From assembly GCF_008801935.1 (NCBI RefSeq), contig NZ_VZOT01000006.1:1-64000 (forward strand): a stretch of 64,000 bases of DNA, given 5' to 3'. This stretch comes from Comamonas kerstersii. GTDB taxonomy: Bacteria > Pseudomonadota > Gammaproteobacteria > Burkholderiales > Burkholderiaceae_C. Below the pieces are notes generated by a model. The model was not told where the DNA came from, did no database searches, and worked only from the letters and a program-made list of their open reading frames with translations. Every line of letters begins with the position of its first letter. Within the stretch, counting starts at the first letter, position 1. Shown one piece after another: positions 54,386-63,238 of this stretch. The position numbers and the translations under genes were made by a program.

Positions 54386-55984
54386 TTACTTGGCGTTCTT
54401 GTTGATCTTTACGTCCTTGAAGTGCAGCGTGTTGTCAGGGTGCACGGGAACGTCGATGGACTTGACCGAAGCGAAGTGGATGACCTGGTCATGCAGCGGA
54501 ATGTAGAAGCGCTCTTTCTGCACCACATCCCAGATCTGCTTGATGGTGTCATTGCGCTTGGCCACATCGCTCTCGGAAGACAGCGAGATGATCTTGGCAT
54601 CCACCTCAGGATTGCTGTAGCCAGTAGCGTTCAGCGCCCCACGGCCTTCCTTGCCACGGGTGGCCACCAGGAAGTCAAAGATATAGGCCGAGTCATAGGT
54701 GGGCACGCCCCAGCCGTAGAGGTAGAAGTCGCTGTCGGCATTCACGATGGAGACGCTGTGCTGCGCAATGGGGCGCGAGGACACTTCCGTCTTGATACCA
54801 ATGCGCCCCAGAAAGCCCGCAATGGCAGTGCTGATGGCCTCGTCATTCACATAGCGGTCATTGGGCGAGTGCAGTGTGATGGTGAAGCCATCGGGATAGC
54901 CAGCCTCCTTGAGCAGCTGCTTGGCCTTGTTGATGTCAGCCTTGTTGTAGGCTGCCATGCTCTTGTCATAGCCGTTGACAAAGGGAGGCGCCATCACGCC
55001 CGAGGGGTTGGACAGGCCTCGCATCACCGAACGCTTGATGGCATCGCGGTCAATCGCCAGTTCAATGGCTTCGCGCACCTTGGGGTCGGCCAGCGGGTTC
55101 TTGCCCTTGACGTTGCTGGACTTGAGCTCTGCCGCGCCCACGTTCAGGCCCAGGAAGATGGAGCGGTTCTCAGGCCCTTCGTTGATGCGCAGCTTGCTGT
55201 CCTGCTTCAGGCGCGCCACGTCCTGCGCGGGAATGTCCTGGGCAAAGTCCACTTCACCCGACAGCAGTGCAGCCACGCGTGTGGCGGGTGACTTGATGGG
55301 CAGATAGACCAGCTCGGTCACATCACCCACCTGGTCCTTGCCCCAGTAGTTGGGGTTTTGCTTCATCACCGTCTTGCTGTCGATTTCACGCGAAGCCAGC
55401 ATGAAAGCGCCTGTGCCGTTGACCGCGCGGGTCGCACCGTTTTCCTGCTTGCTGTTGGGGTCCTGGGTTTCCGTGGCGTTGTTCTTCTTGGCCCAGTCCT
55501 CGCTCATGATGAAGAGGTTGGTCAGGTTGTTCGGGAAGATCAGGTTCGGGCCCTTGGTCTTGACGTGCACGGTCAGGTCATCCACGGCCTTGATGCTGTC
55601 CACCGAAGCCAGCAGCGACTTGACCTGTGCATTGGGGCCACGTGCGCGGTTGAGCGAGAAGACCACATCCTTGGCCGTCAGCGGCGTGCCGTCATGGAAC
55701 TTGACGTTAGGGCGCAGCTTGAACTCCCAGACCGTGGGGTCACTCTCCAGCATCTTCCACTCGGTCGCCAGCAGGGGCTTGAGCTTGCCATCGGCCGTGC
55801 GGTTGACCAGCGTCTCATACATCTGGTGCATGAGCACAAAGTTGGTGCCGGTATTGAACACATGGGGGTCCAGCGTGGTCACATCGGCCGAGCGCGACCA
55901 GCGCACCGTTTCAGCCTGTACCAGTGCTGCAGAAGTGAGCAGGCCTGCGGCCAGCAATGCGGTACCCAGAGTCTTCAGAATCAT
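54386..55984 (-). CDS. Family 5 extracellular solute-binding protein
   Basis: The 532-residue periplasmic protein starts MILKTLGTALLAAGLLTSAA with cleavage near VQA-E. It has SADVTTLDPHVFNT, WEFKLRPNVKFHDGTPLTAKDVVFS (family 5 signature; only a part is quoted as motif here) and REAIELAIDRDAI. It binds the peptide-like ligand for the three downstream genes. AGGAG lies upstream of the ATG at 55984. The ligand (dipeptide, glutathione or opine) cannot be told. Confidence 0.93.
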   Translation of the reverse strand: MILKTLGTALLAAGLLTSAALVQAETVRWSRSADVTTLDPHVFNTGTNFVLMHQMYETLVNRTADGKLKPLLATEWKMLESDPTVWEFKLRPNVKFHDGTPLTAKDVVFSLNRARGPNAQVKSLLASVDSIKAVDDLTVHVKTKGPNLIFPNNLTNLFIMSEDWAKKNNATETQDPNSKQENGATRAVNGTGAFMLASREIDSKTVMKQNPNYWGKDQVGDVTELVYLPIKSPATRVAALLSGEVDFAQDIPAQDVARLKQDSKLRINEGPENRSIFLGLNVGAAELKSSNVKGKNPLADPKVREAIELAIDRDAIKRSVMRGLSNPSGVMAPPFVNGYDKSMAAYNKADINKAKQLLKEAGYPDGFTITLHSPNDRYVNDEAISTAIAGFLGRIGIKTEVSSRPIAQHSVSIVNADSDFYLYGWGVPTYDSAYIFDFLVATRGKEGRGALNATGYSNPEVDAKIISLSSESDVAKRNDTIKQIWDVVQKERFYIPLHDQVIHFASVKSIDVPVHPDNTLHFKDVKINKNAK

Positions 55985-56318
55985 GTGTATCTCCTCAGTC
56001 AGGTGAAAGTGTCGGTATGCCACGGACGGTGCGTACATAGCCCTAGGGCTTTGCCTAGCGATGCAAAAACTGCGCCGCTTGTCGCTTCTTGCTTTTTCTG
56101 CTCATGTTTATAGCGAGAAGCACCTGAATTCACGCAAAAAGCGCACAACTTGCTTGCCTTCACGCAAAAAATCTTGTTTCGCCTGCACAGGCGTTGTATG
56201 CGCGCATGCGAGACAATGGCGGATTCGCTGCTTGCCGATGACAGCGCTGCTGCACAGTGCCGGGCAAGCATGTTGGCTTTGCCTTTTCTTCCGAGGGCCT
56301 GCTGGCCCACTTTGCTGC
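55985..56318. other. Divergent intergenic region
   Basis: This 334-bp gap separates the binding-protein gene (minus) from the histidine phosphatase gene (plus). It is AT-richer than its flanks around 56080-56180 and should contain both promoters. GCCCTAGGGC at 56039-56048 is a perfect palindrome. No gene is supported, although stop-free frames cross it. Confidence 0.55.
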
Positions 56319-56963
56319 ATGCAAGCTACCCGCATCATTGCCATACGCCACGGCGAAACCGCCTGGAACGTGGACGCCCGCATCCAGGGGCATCTGGACA
56401 TTCCTCTCAACGACATCGGCCTGTGGCAGGCCGAGCGCGCAGGTGCTGCGCTGGCGGATGAGCGCCTGGATGCCATCTACAGCAGCGACCTGCAGCGCGC
56501 ACTGAGTACGGCGCAGGCTGTAGGCCAGACCACGGGCTGCCCCGTACAGCCCGATGCAGGCCTGCGCGAGCGCTGCTTTGGCAGCTTTGAGGGGCGCACC
56601 TTCAAGGAAGCCGAGGCCGAGCAGCCCGAGCAGGCCCTGCGCTGGCGCAAGCGCGACCCGGACTTTGTGCCCGATGGCGGCGGCGAATCGCTGGCCATGC
56701 TGCGCAGCCGCATTCAGCACACGGTAGACCGTCTGGCCTCGCAGCACATGGGCGGCCAGATTGCACTGGTGGCACACGGCGGCGTCATGGACATGCTCTA
56801 CCGCCTGGCCACCCACCAGGACTTGCAGGCCCCCCGCACCTGGGAGCTGCACAACGCAGCCATCAACCGCCTGCTGTGGACACCCGAAGGGCTGACGCTG
56901 GTGGGCTGGGGGGATGTGGCCCATCTGCAGGGCCAGAGCGCCCGTGATGAGCTGCTGAGCTAG
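56319..56963 (+). CDS. Histidine phosphatase family protein (GpmB-like)
   Basis: The 214-residue protein starts MQATRIIAIRHGETAWNVDA. RHGET carries the phosphohistidine; LRERCFGSFEGRT is the phosphoglycerate mutase-like motif, and ALVAHGGVMDML holds the second catalytic His. Cofactor-dependent mutases are longer (about 250), so a broad phosphatase such as GpmB is more likely. It is convergent with the binding-protein gene at 56982. Confidence 0.9.
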   Translation: MQATRIIAIRHGETAWNVDARIQGHLDIPLNDIGLWQAERAGAALADERLDAIYSSDLQRALSTAQAVGQTTGCPVQPDAGLRERCFGSFEGRTFKEAEAEQPEQALRWRKRDPDFVPDGGGESLAMLRSRIQHTVDRLASQHMGGQIALVAHGGVMDMLYRLATHQDLQAPRTWELHNAAINRLLWTPEGLTLVGWGDVAHLQGQSARDELLS

Positions 56964-56981
56964 CCCCGTGTAGACGCCTGT

Positions 56982-57773
56982 TTACAGCGGCAGATCGCCT
57001 GCTGGCTGCTTCAGCCACTTCTGTGACAGGCGATCCAGCTCTCCGCTGTTTTTGGCTTCCAGCACGATGGCGTTGATGCGCTCCAGCAGTGCGGACTCCC
57101 CTTTTTTCACCCCGATATAGTTCGGGCTGACCTTGAGGATGAGCTTGAGCTCATTGCCCAGCTTGGGGGCCTGTCGGTTGATGGCATCACCTTCACCGGC
57201 ACTGGTAGCAATCGCCTGTACCTGCCCGGAGGTATAGGCAGCAACGGTGCCGATATGGTCTTCAAAGCGGCGTATCTGCGTGCCCGCGGGTGCAACTTTG
57301 CTCAGTTCGCTGTCAGCCATGGCTCCGCGCGTGACAGAAACCGTCTTGCCGCTTAAATCACTCCAGTCCTTGATCTCCAGCCCCTTGGGTGCAAACAGCG
57401 CCTGAAAGAACGGGGAGTAGCTGTGAGAAAAGTCCACCACCTTGGCGCGTTCTTCGGTCTTGCCCAGTGTGGAGATCACCAGATCCACCTTGCCCGTCTG
57501 CAGATAAGGCACACGGTTGGCGCTGACCACAGGCACCAGCTCGACTTTGGCGCCCAGCTTGTCTGCCACATAGCGCGCCATGTCGATGTCCAGGCCCTGG
57601 GGCTTCATGTCAATGCCCACCATGCCGTAAGGCGGGTAGTCGGTAGGAATCGCAATGCGCACTTTTTTCGTGCTTTCGATCTGCTCCAGCACACTGCTGG
57701 CATGGACAGCCCCCGTGCACAAAGTGGCCAGAGCCACCACATTCAGGGCGAAGGTACAGAGTTTTTGCTTCAT
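56982..57773 (-). CDS. Amino-acid-type ABC substrate-binding protein
   Basis: The 263-residue periplasmic protein has a signal peptide (MKQKLCTFALNVVALATLCT, cleavage near VHA). The family 3 pattern shows RIAIPTDYPPYGMVG, YLQTGKVDLVISTLGKTEER and GKTVSVTRGAMADSEL. It ends the minus-strand operon after the racemase (16 bp). A clear paralogue lies divergent at 63305, sharing PTDYPPYG, RAKV.DF and SPNYIGV.KGE. The ligand is probably the amino-acid derivative degraded by this operon. Confidence 0.9.
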   Translation of the reverse strand: MKQKLCTFALNVVALATLCTGAVHASSVLEQIESTKKVRIAIPTDYPPYGMVGIDMKPQGLDIDMARYVADKLGAKVELVPVVSANRVPYLQTGKVDLVISTLGKTEERAKVVDFSHSYSPFFQALFAPKGLEIKDWSDLSGKTVSVTRGAMADSELSKVAPAGTQIRRFEDHIGTVAAYTSGQVQAIATSAGEGDAINRQAPKLGNELKLILKVSPNYIGVKKGESALLERINAIVLEAKNSGELDRLSQKWLKQPAGDLPL

Positions 57774-57789
57774 GGTGTCAGCTCGCTTT

Positions 57790-58452
57790 TCAAGAGGAGG
57801 TCAAGGTGTGCTGCATCCACTGCGCAGCAGCAGTCAGCGGAGCAATCAAGGGAGTGCTGGTGTGTGCAGCCAGTGTCTGTGCAGCCTGGCCCAGCGGGCC
57901 TCCGCCGATCACCACAGCCTGTGCACCATCATCTGCCACGCAGTGCTGTACCGCCTGGTACAGCTGCTGGTTCAATGCATCGGCCTGTGCCACCAGGTGC
58001 AAGGGGCTGCCTGCTGTATAGCGGGCCCCGGTATAGAGGTCTTCCAGCCCCAGGCGCTGCACCATGGCGCGCATGGGCGCATCCAGCTGCGGGGTGGTCG
58101 TTGCAATGCCGAAGCGGCGCTGGCCTGCACTGGCAGCGCGCAGCGCGGCCTCACCAATGCCCACGCAGGGAATGCCTGTGGCCTTGCGCAGCCAGGCGAT
58201 CGCCGGGTCGGCAAAGCACGCCAGGATGACGCCATCCCAGCGCACACCGGGGCTCTGCAGAGCCTGCGCCCAGCAGCTTTGTACCGGGGCAGCTGCTGCT
58301 TCCAGCTCTGCCTCATTCGTGATCAGGGGCACCCCATCGCTGGCGGTGACACCGCATACCTGCCAGCCAGCAGGCAACTGCTGCTGCACCAGCCGCACCA
58401 TCATGGTGGTGGTCTGTGCATGGGTGTTGGGGTTGAGCAGCAGAATGTGCAT
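57790..58452 (-). CDS. Asp/Glu/hydantoin racemase family protein
   Basis: The 220-residue protein starts MHILLLNPNTHAQTTTMMVR, the typical NPNT opening of hydantoin and allantoin racemases. The first catalytic Cys is present (C79 in ILACFADPA). The second, expected near residue 184 in a GC.GM context, is replaced in VVIGGGPLGQ. It may racemise only weakly or do another reaction. It lies between the binding protein and the nitrilase-type enzyme in one operon. The ATG at 58452 gives the usual N-terminus. Confidence 0.82.
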   Translation of the reverse strand: MHILLLNPNTHAQTTTMMVRLVQQQLPAGWQVCGVTASDGVPLITNEAELEAAAAPVQSCWAQALQSPGVRWDGVILACFADPAIAWLRKATGIPCVGIGEAALRAASAGQRRFGIATTTPQLDAPMRAMVQRLGLEDLYTGARYTAGSPLHLVAQADALNQQLYQAVQHCVADDGAQAVVIGGGPLGQAAQTLAAHTSTPLIAPLTAAAQWMQHTLTSS

Positions 58453-58548
58453 GCACACATCAAGCAGGATGTGTGCCAATTCTGTATACAACTTCGCCGC
58501 GCTCGGGATGAACAGTGTTTCACCCGAGCGGCGTGACTCACAGGATGC

Positions 58549-59502
58549 TCACCCCTTCCACGGCGTGCCGTCAGCCGCCAGGGTTTCGCCCTTTTTCTGC
58601 ACGATCAGGCCATAGCACTCGGGGTGACGGTGCAGGTCAAAGTTGAACGTGGTGCGCTTGTAGACGGCGCAGAAGTCCAGATCTGCACGGCCCAGCACCA
58701 CTTCGTCATCCTTGGTGATGCAGCGCGCCACGACTTCGCCGCTGGGGGCCACCATCAGGCTGCCTGCAATGCTGTCCACGCCCTCTTCCACCCCGCCCTT
58801 GGCCACGCTGGCCACCCAGCAGCCGTTCTGGTAGGCCCCGGCCTGCACAGAGAGCTGGTTGTGGAACAGCGACAGATCATCGTGCTGCGGCGCGGGTGCG
58901 TTGTGTACGGGCGTGTTGTAGCCAATAAAGATCATCTCCGCGCCCTGCAGCGCCATGACGCGGTAACTCTCGGCCCAGCGGCGGTCGTTGCACAGCGCCA
59001 TGCCCATGGTGCCGCCAAAGGCCTGGTACACACCAAAGTGTTTGCCGGGTGTGAAGTAACGTTTTTCCAGATGCTGGAATTTGCGCCAGGGCTCGTGCTC
59101 GAAGTGACCGGGCACGTGGATCTTGCGGTACTTGCCCACAATCTGGCCGCGCTTGTCCACGAGGATGGCGGTGTTGTACTGCATGAGCTGGCCCTCTTCC
59201 TCCGCCAGCTCGGCATAGCCCAGGGAAAAGCCAATGCCCAGATCGCGTGCCAGCTCGAACAGCGGCATGGTGTCGCGGCTGGGCATTTCACGCTCGTAGT
59301 AGCTGTGCAGCTCGGCCTGATCTTCGATGTACCAGCGCGGGAAAAAGGTGGTCAGCGCCAGCTCGGGATAGACAATAACATCCGCGCCCAGGCTCTTGGC
59401 CTCGCGCATCATTTCACACAGGCGCTTGACCACGCTGGCACGCGAATCCGCTTTCTGCACGGGCCCCAGCTGGCCCAGGGCAACATTGACAATACGGCTC
59501 AT
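58549..59502 (-). CDS. Nitrilase-superfamily N-carbamoyl-D-amino-acid hydrolase
   Basis: The 317-residue protein has the Glu-Lys-Cys triad in PELALTTFFPRW, YRKIHVPGH and MALCNDRRW. Those contexts match D-carbamoylase (DCase), which hydrolyses N-carbamoyl-D-amino acids to the D-amino acid, CO2 and ammonia. It starts at the ATG at 59502; the frame continues upstream into a dispersed repeat. A beta-ureidopropionase-like activity is an alternative. Confidence 0.88.
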   Translation of the reverse strand: MSRIVNVALGQLGPVQKADSRASVVKRLCEMMREAKSLGADVIVYPELALTTFFPRWYIEDQAELHSYYEREMPSRDTMPLFELARDLGIGFSLGYAELAEEEGQLMQYNTAILVDKRGQIVGKYRKIHVPGHFEHEPWRKFQHLEKRYFTPGKHFGVYQAFGGTMGMALCNDRRWAESYRVMALQGAEMIFIGYNTPVHNAPAPQHDDLSLFHNQLSVQAGAYQNGCWVASVAKGGVEEGVDSIAGSLMVAPSGEVVARCITKDDEVVLGRADLDFCAVYKRTTFNFDLHRHPECYGLIVQKKGETLAADGTPWKG

Positions 59503-59518
59503 TTTTAACTCTTCCTTT

Positions 59519-59574
59519 GATAGCTGCCAGCGCTTGCTACATCTGCGATAGCAGCCAATTTCTTTCAAAACTTC
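59519..59574. repeat. Dispersed repeat copy inside the ureido operon
   Basis: GATAGCTGCCAGCGCTTG at 59519-59536 matches the left arm of the dispersed repeat. The right arm is degraded (GCGATAGCAGCC at 59546). It fills the 72-bp gap between the M20 hydrolase stop and the nitrilase start. Confidence 0.7.
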
Positions 59575-60819
59575 TTAGCTATTCGCAGCTTCCAGCAACA
59601 CCTGCAGCAGCACATTCGCACCCTGCTCCAGCTGGTGGGCATCGGTGTGCTCGCGCACGTTGTGCGACAGGCCTTGCGCACTGGGCACAAACACCATGGC
59701 AGTGGGGCAGATGCGGGCCAGCATCTGCGCGTCATGACCTGCGCCACTGGGCATACGCAGCGTGGACAGGCCCAGCGCCTGCGCGTGCTGCTCCACGCGG
59801 TGCACCAGCTGTGCATCAAAGGCCACCGGTTCAAAGTCCGCCAGCTGGCGGTGGCTGAACTGCACACCTTGCTGGGCAGCCAGCCCCCGTGCAAAAGCCA
59901 GCACCTCAGCCTGTGCATCGCGCAGACGCTGGCCGTCGGTATTGCGCATGTCCACGGTCATCAGCGCTTCGCTGGCAATCACATTGATCAGATTGGGCTT
60001 GAGCTGTACGGCCCCCACGGTGCCCAGCTGGCGGCCTCCGTAGCGCTGCACCAGATCGGCCACAAAGGCCGCCACGCGCATGGCGCACATGCCTGCGTCA
60101 TGGCGCAGTGCCATGGGCGTGGTGCCTGCGTGGTTGCTGGTGCCCTGAAAGTGCAGCTCCATCCAGCAGATACCCTGCACACCCTCGACCACACCAATGT
60201 CTACGCCCTGCTGCTCCAGCACCGGGCCTTGTTCAATGTGCAGTTCCACAAAGCGGTGCACCTTGGGTGCGCCCACGGGGGCTGAGCCTGCGTAGCCAAT
60301 GCGCTGCAGTTCATCACCCAGGCGTGCGCCGTTGTCCACGGCTTGGGTGGCCAGCGCTGCTTCGAGCGGCATGCCACCCACCATGACCAGGCTGCCCAGC
60401 ATGTCCGGCTGAAAGCGTGCACCCTCCTCGTTGGTGAAAAACGCCACCTGCAAGGGACGGCGCGTGCGCAGCCCCGCATCGCGCAGCGTGGCCACCACTT
60501 CCAGCCCAGCCATCACGCCATAGTTGCCGTCATACAGGCCGCCGGTGCGCACGGTGTCGATATGGCTGCCCGTCATCACGGGCAGAGCGTCGGCCTCCGT
60601 GCCCGCATAGGTGGCGACCACGTTGCCAATCGCGTCAATCTGCACCTCCATGCCCAGATCACGCATCTGCTGCACGGTCCAGTCGCGGGCTGCTTGGTCG
60701 GCATCGCTGAGCGCCAGGCGGTTGGTGCCGCCCCCTTCGAGCGCACCAAACTGGCACAGATCACGCAGGCGCTGCAACAGGCGCGCACCGTCAATGCGCA
60801 AAGTGTTCAGATCGCTCAT
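59575..60819 (-). CDS. M20-family N-carbamoyl-amino-acid or allantoate amidohydrolase
   Basis: The 414-residue zinc enzyme has GSHIDTVRTGGLYDGNYGVM (metal His and Asp), FFTNEEGARF (Glu pair), ELHIEQGPVLE and GTSNHAGTTPMALRHD in the lid domain, and SGAGHDAQMLA with a further His. The pattern belongs to L-carbamoylases, allantoate amidohydrolases and ureidopropionases. Its ATG overlaps the diaminopropionate ammonia-lyase stop by 4 bases, so the two are coupled. Confidence 0.9.
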   Translation of the reverse strand: MSDLNTLRIDGARLLQRLRDLCQFGALEGGGTNRLALSDADQAARDWTVQQMRDLGMEVQIDAIGNVVATYAGTEADALPVMTGSHIDTVRTGGLYDGNYGVMAGLEVVATLRDAGLRTRRPLQVAFFTNEEGARFQPDMLGSLVMVGGMPLEAALATQAVDNGARLGDELQRIGYAGSAPVGAPKVHRFVELHIEQGPVLEQQGVDIGVVEGVQGICWMELHFQGTSNHAGTTPMALRHDAGMCAMRVAAFVADLVQRYGGRQLGTVGAVQLKPNLINVIASEALMTVDMRNTDGQRLRDAQAEVLAFARGLAAQQGVQFSHRQLADFEPVAFDAQLVHRVEQHAQALGLSTLRMPSGAGHDAQMLARICPTAMVFVPSAQGLSHNVREHTDAHQLEQGANVLLQVLLEAANS

Positions 60820-62054
60820 GCACGCTCCTTGGCACGGGCGGCCACGGCTTCGGCGCTTTCACCCACCAGCTGTTCGTACAGCGCAGGGTCGGTCGCAGCT
60901 TCAGAGCCAAAGAACAGAATGCGGCTGTCGGCATTCAGGCCCAGCATCTGCCTGGCAGCATCGCTCTGGCTGGCGGCAATGGCGGCCGCCACTCCGGCTA
61001 CGGCAGATTCACCGGCGACGATCACTGGGTCATTGCCCAGCGGGTGGGCCAGCAGGCGCATGGCCGCCACGGCGGCATCGTCAGGAATCACGCAGAAGGC
61101 ATCTGTGCCTTTTTCCAGAATCTCCCAGGCCAGGTGCGAGACCTCACCACAGGCCAGACCTGCCATCAGCGTGTCGATATCACCCGTCACCGCCGTCAGC
61201 TGCCCGGCCTTGGCGCTTTGCGTCAGGCAGTCGGCCTTGTCTGGCTCCACCACCACATAGATGGGGCGGTCACCCGCATCACGCTCCCAGAAGTAGCCGC
61301 AGACGGCGGCGGCCAGTCCACCCACCCCAGCCTGCACAAAGATGTGCGTGGGGCGCTCAGGCAGCTGCTGCGCGGCTTCTTCCACCATGAGCTGGTAGCC
61401 CTGCATCACATCGCGCGGCACATCCATGTAGCCGGGGTAGGAGGTGTCAGAAATCACAAAACGGCCGTACTGCTTGGCATCCAGATCGGCCTGGCGCACG
61501 GCATCGTCATAGTTGCCTGCCGTGCGCACCACCTGTGCACCGTATTGCGCAATGGCCTCCTTGCGACCTTCGCTGACGGTGGCGTGGATGTAGATCACGC
61601 ACTGGCAGCCAAACAGCTGCGCGCCCCAGGCGACGGAGCGGCCGTGGTTGCCATCGGTAGCGCAGGTGACGGTGATGCCACCGCACAGGGCACGCAGCTC
61701 GGGCGTGAGCAGGTCTTGCGTGGTGAGCGTGCGGCCCAGCTGGGCACCCAGCTCACGGCACAGCAGACGAGCCACCGCATAGGCTCCACCCAGCGCCTTG
61801 AAGCTGCCCAGGCCAAAGCGGCTGCCTTCATCCTTGTAGTGCACGCTGGCTACGCCCATGGCCTGTGCCAGTGCGGGCAGGCTGTGCAGTGGCGTGACGG
61901 CATAGCCCTGCCATTGCGTGAGTTCGCGCTGCGCCAGCGCCAGCGCATCGGCGCCCAGAATTTCACTGCGGCGCGCGCCATAGGGGGTCATGCGGTTGGC
62001 TGCCGGATTGGCCAGGCATTCAACGGTCAGGGAGGGGAGTACGGAAGCAGTCAT
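60816..62054 (-). CDS. dpaL: Diaminopropionate ammonia-lyase
   Basis: The PLP enzyme cleaves 2,3-diaminopropionate to pyruvate and two ammonia. The 412-residue protein shows GSRFGLGSFKALGGAYAVAR with the PLP Lys. It also has TCATDGNHGRSVAWGAQLFG, the cofactor-phosphate loop QAGVGGLAAAVCGYFW and the AGESAVAGVAA tail. Length and motifs match E. coli YgeX (398). In E. coli the gene clusters with a peptidase-like gene and hyuA; here it clusters with carbamoylases. It follows rpiR-type gene by 47 bp. Confidence 0.92.
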   Translation of the reverse strand: MTASVLPSLTVECLANPAANRMTPYGARRSEILGADALALAQRELTQWQGYAVTPLHSLPALAQAMGVASVHYKDEGSRFGLGSFKALGGAYAVARLLCRELGAQLGRTLTTQDLLTPELRALCGGITVTCATDGNHGRSVAWGAQLFGCQCVIYIHATVSEGRKEAIAQYGAQVVRTAGNYDDAVRQADLDAKQYGRFVISDTSYPGYMDVPRDVMQGYQLMVEEAAQQLPERPTHIFVQAGVGGLAAAVCGYFWERDAGDRPIYVVVEPDKADCLTQSAKAGQLTAVTGDIDTLMAGLACGEVSHLAWEILEKGTDAFCVIPDDAAVAAMRLLAHPLGNDPVIVAGESAVAGVAAAIAASQSDAARQMLGLNADSRILFFGSEAATDPALYEQLVGESAEAVAARAKERA

Positions 62055-62101
62055 ACAGGCTTTCGGTCAGGAAAAAAGAGGTTGCATACAGGCCGCAGCC
62101 T

Positions 62102-62974
62102 TCACAGCTGCGGCTCCAGATCGTTCAAGGCCACATGCAGGCGTTCAATGCGCGCCAGCCGCTCCTGCGTGGCGTTGCGCAGCTGCTGCGCCAGCGTGGC
62201 GGCCAGAAAGTTCACCAGGCTGACGCCACAGACATAGGAATCAAACAGGCCCTGCTGGCTGCTGGCACCGCAGCGCAGCACCACCTGCGCCTGCATGGCC
62301 AGTGCAGATACGGGCGCATCGGTCAGCACCACGGTCTGGGCACCCACGGTGCGTGCTGCTGCCAGCACCTGCGGCAGGCGTGTGCTGCGGCGGCGAAAGT
62401 CCACGGCCAGCACCACATCCTTGTCGCTGGCGCAGGCCAGCAGATCCGCCTCGCGCCCGGCCGCGTCGTTGAGCGTGAGCACCTCAGGCCGCACCTGGGC
62501 CAGCAGCGACTGCGCATAGAACGCCGTCAGGTGGCTGTGGCGATAGCCCACCACCCAGACCTTGCGTGCCTTGCGCAGCAGGGCCAGTGCGGCTTCCAGC
62601 TGTGCCTGGGGCACGGCTTCTGACCATTCCTGCAGGCGTGCGGCATCCAGCTGCAGATGCGCCTGAAACTGCTGACCCACGCTGTCGCTGCTGCGCTTGC
62701 CCTGCATGCGGGCTAGCGGTGACTGCTGCTCCTGTGCCTGGCGCAGCGCATGGCGAAACTCGTCATACCCGGCGTAACCCAGACTGCGGAAAAAACGGGC
62801 TGCGCTGGACTTGGATGTGCCAGCCAGATGGGCCAGCTCCGTGGCCGAGTAGCCCAGCAGCTCGCGCTGGCGTGCCAGCACGACGTCGGCAATCTTTCGC
62901 TCTGCATCAGACAGCGCGCCATAGACATGGCGGATGCGTGATTCCAGCGTGGTGGCAGTGGCGGTGTGCGTCAT
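62102..62974 (-). CDS. MurR/RpiR-family transcriptional regulator
   Basis: The 290-residue protein has an N-terminal RpiR helix-turn-helix (about residues 15-85: YSATELAHLAGTSKSSAARF). A SIS domain covers about 130-260 (RKARKVWVVGYRHSHLTAFY and VLAVDFRRRSTRLPQVLAAA). It is the first gene of the minus-strand operon and divergent from the binding-protein gene at 63305. SIS domains usually bind sugar phosphates, but RpiR members near amino-acid genes are common. It probably controls both transcripts. Confidence 0.92.
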   Translation of the reverse strand: MTHTATATTLESRIRHVYGALSDAERKIADVVLARQRELLGYSATELAHLAGTSKSSAARFFRSLGYAGYDEFRHALRQAQEQQSPLARMQGKRSSDSVGQQFQAHLQLDAARLQEWSEAVPQAQLEAALALLRKARKVWVVGYRHSHLTAFYAQSLLAQVRPEVLTLNDAAGREADLLACASDKDVVLAVDFRRRSTRLPQVLAAARTVGAQTVVLTDAPVSALAMQAQVVLRCGASSQQGLFDSYVCGVSLVNFLAATLAQQLRNATQERLARIERLHVALNDLEPQL

Positions 62975-63038
62975 ACAAAAGGCCTTGTGTCTCCAACGTG
63001 GTGCGCCGCACCAACATGGAGACGGTCTGCACCAACTT

Positions 63039-63086
63039 ATGAAACTTTTGTGCCAGTTTCTTGAAATGCTGGCACTTTGGTTTCAT
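63039..63086. promoter_or_regulatory. Large imperfect dyad, candidate RpiR operator
   Basis: ATGAAAC (63039-63045) and GTGCCAG (63050-63056) are mirrored by CTGGCAC (63069-63075) and GTTTCAT (63080-63086), giving two exact 7-bp paired blocks around TTTCTTGAAA at the centre. It lies 65 bp upstream of the RpiR gene and 218 bp upstream of the divergent gene. An RpiR target is inferred from position. Confidence 0.55.
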
Positions 63087-63222
63087 GTTCAGCACCTGGA
63101 ATGCAAAAGCAATGCCTGTTTGCACGCATTGCCCCCTTCCTTGTGAATCAAGGCTTTGTCACCGTTTTTGTATACAGCTGTGCAGCCAGCACCCACGCGC
63201 TGAAACAGCCCAGCACCACCGC

Positions 63223-63238
63223 TGAAACTCAGATTTCA
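63223..63238. promoter_or_regulatory. TGAAA-N6-TTTCA dyad, candidate operator
   Basis: TGAAA (63223-63227) and TTTCA (63234-63238) are exact inverse copies with a 6-base gap, 67 bases upstream of the ATG at 63305. The TGAAA/TTTCA arms recur in the dyad at 63039-63086, so one regulator may bind both. No clear -10 sequence can be assigned next to it, though TGTATACAG lies near 63169. Confidence 0.5.

Noticed and set aside
56061-56318. Longer N-terminus for the histidine phosphatase
   Set aside because: The extra 86 residues are Cys/Arg-rich and not phosphatase-like; the RHGET motif is expected within about 10 residues of the true start.
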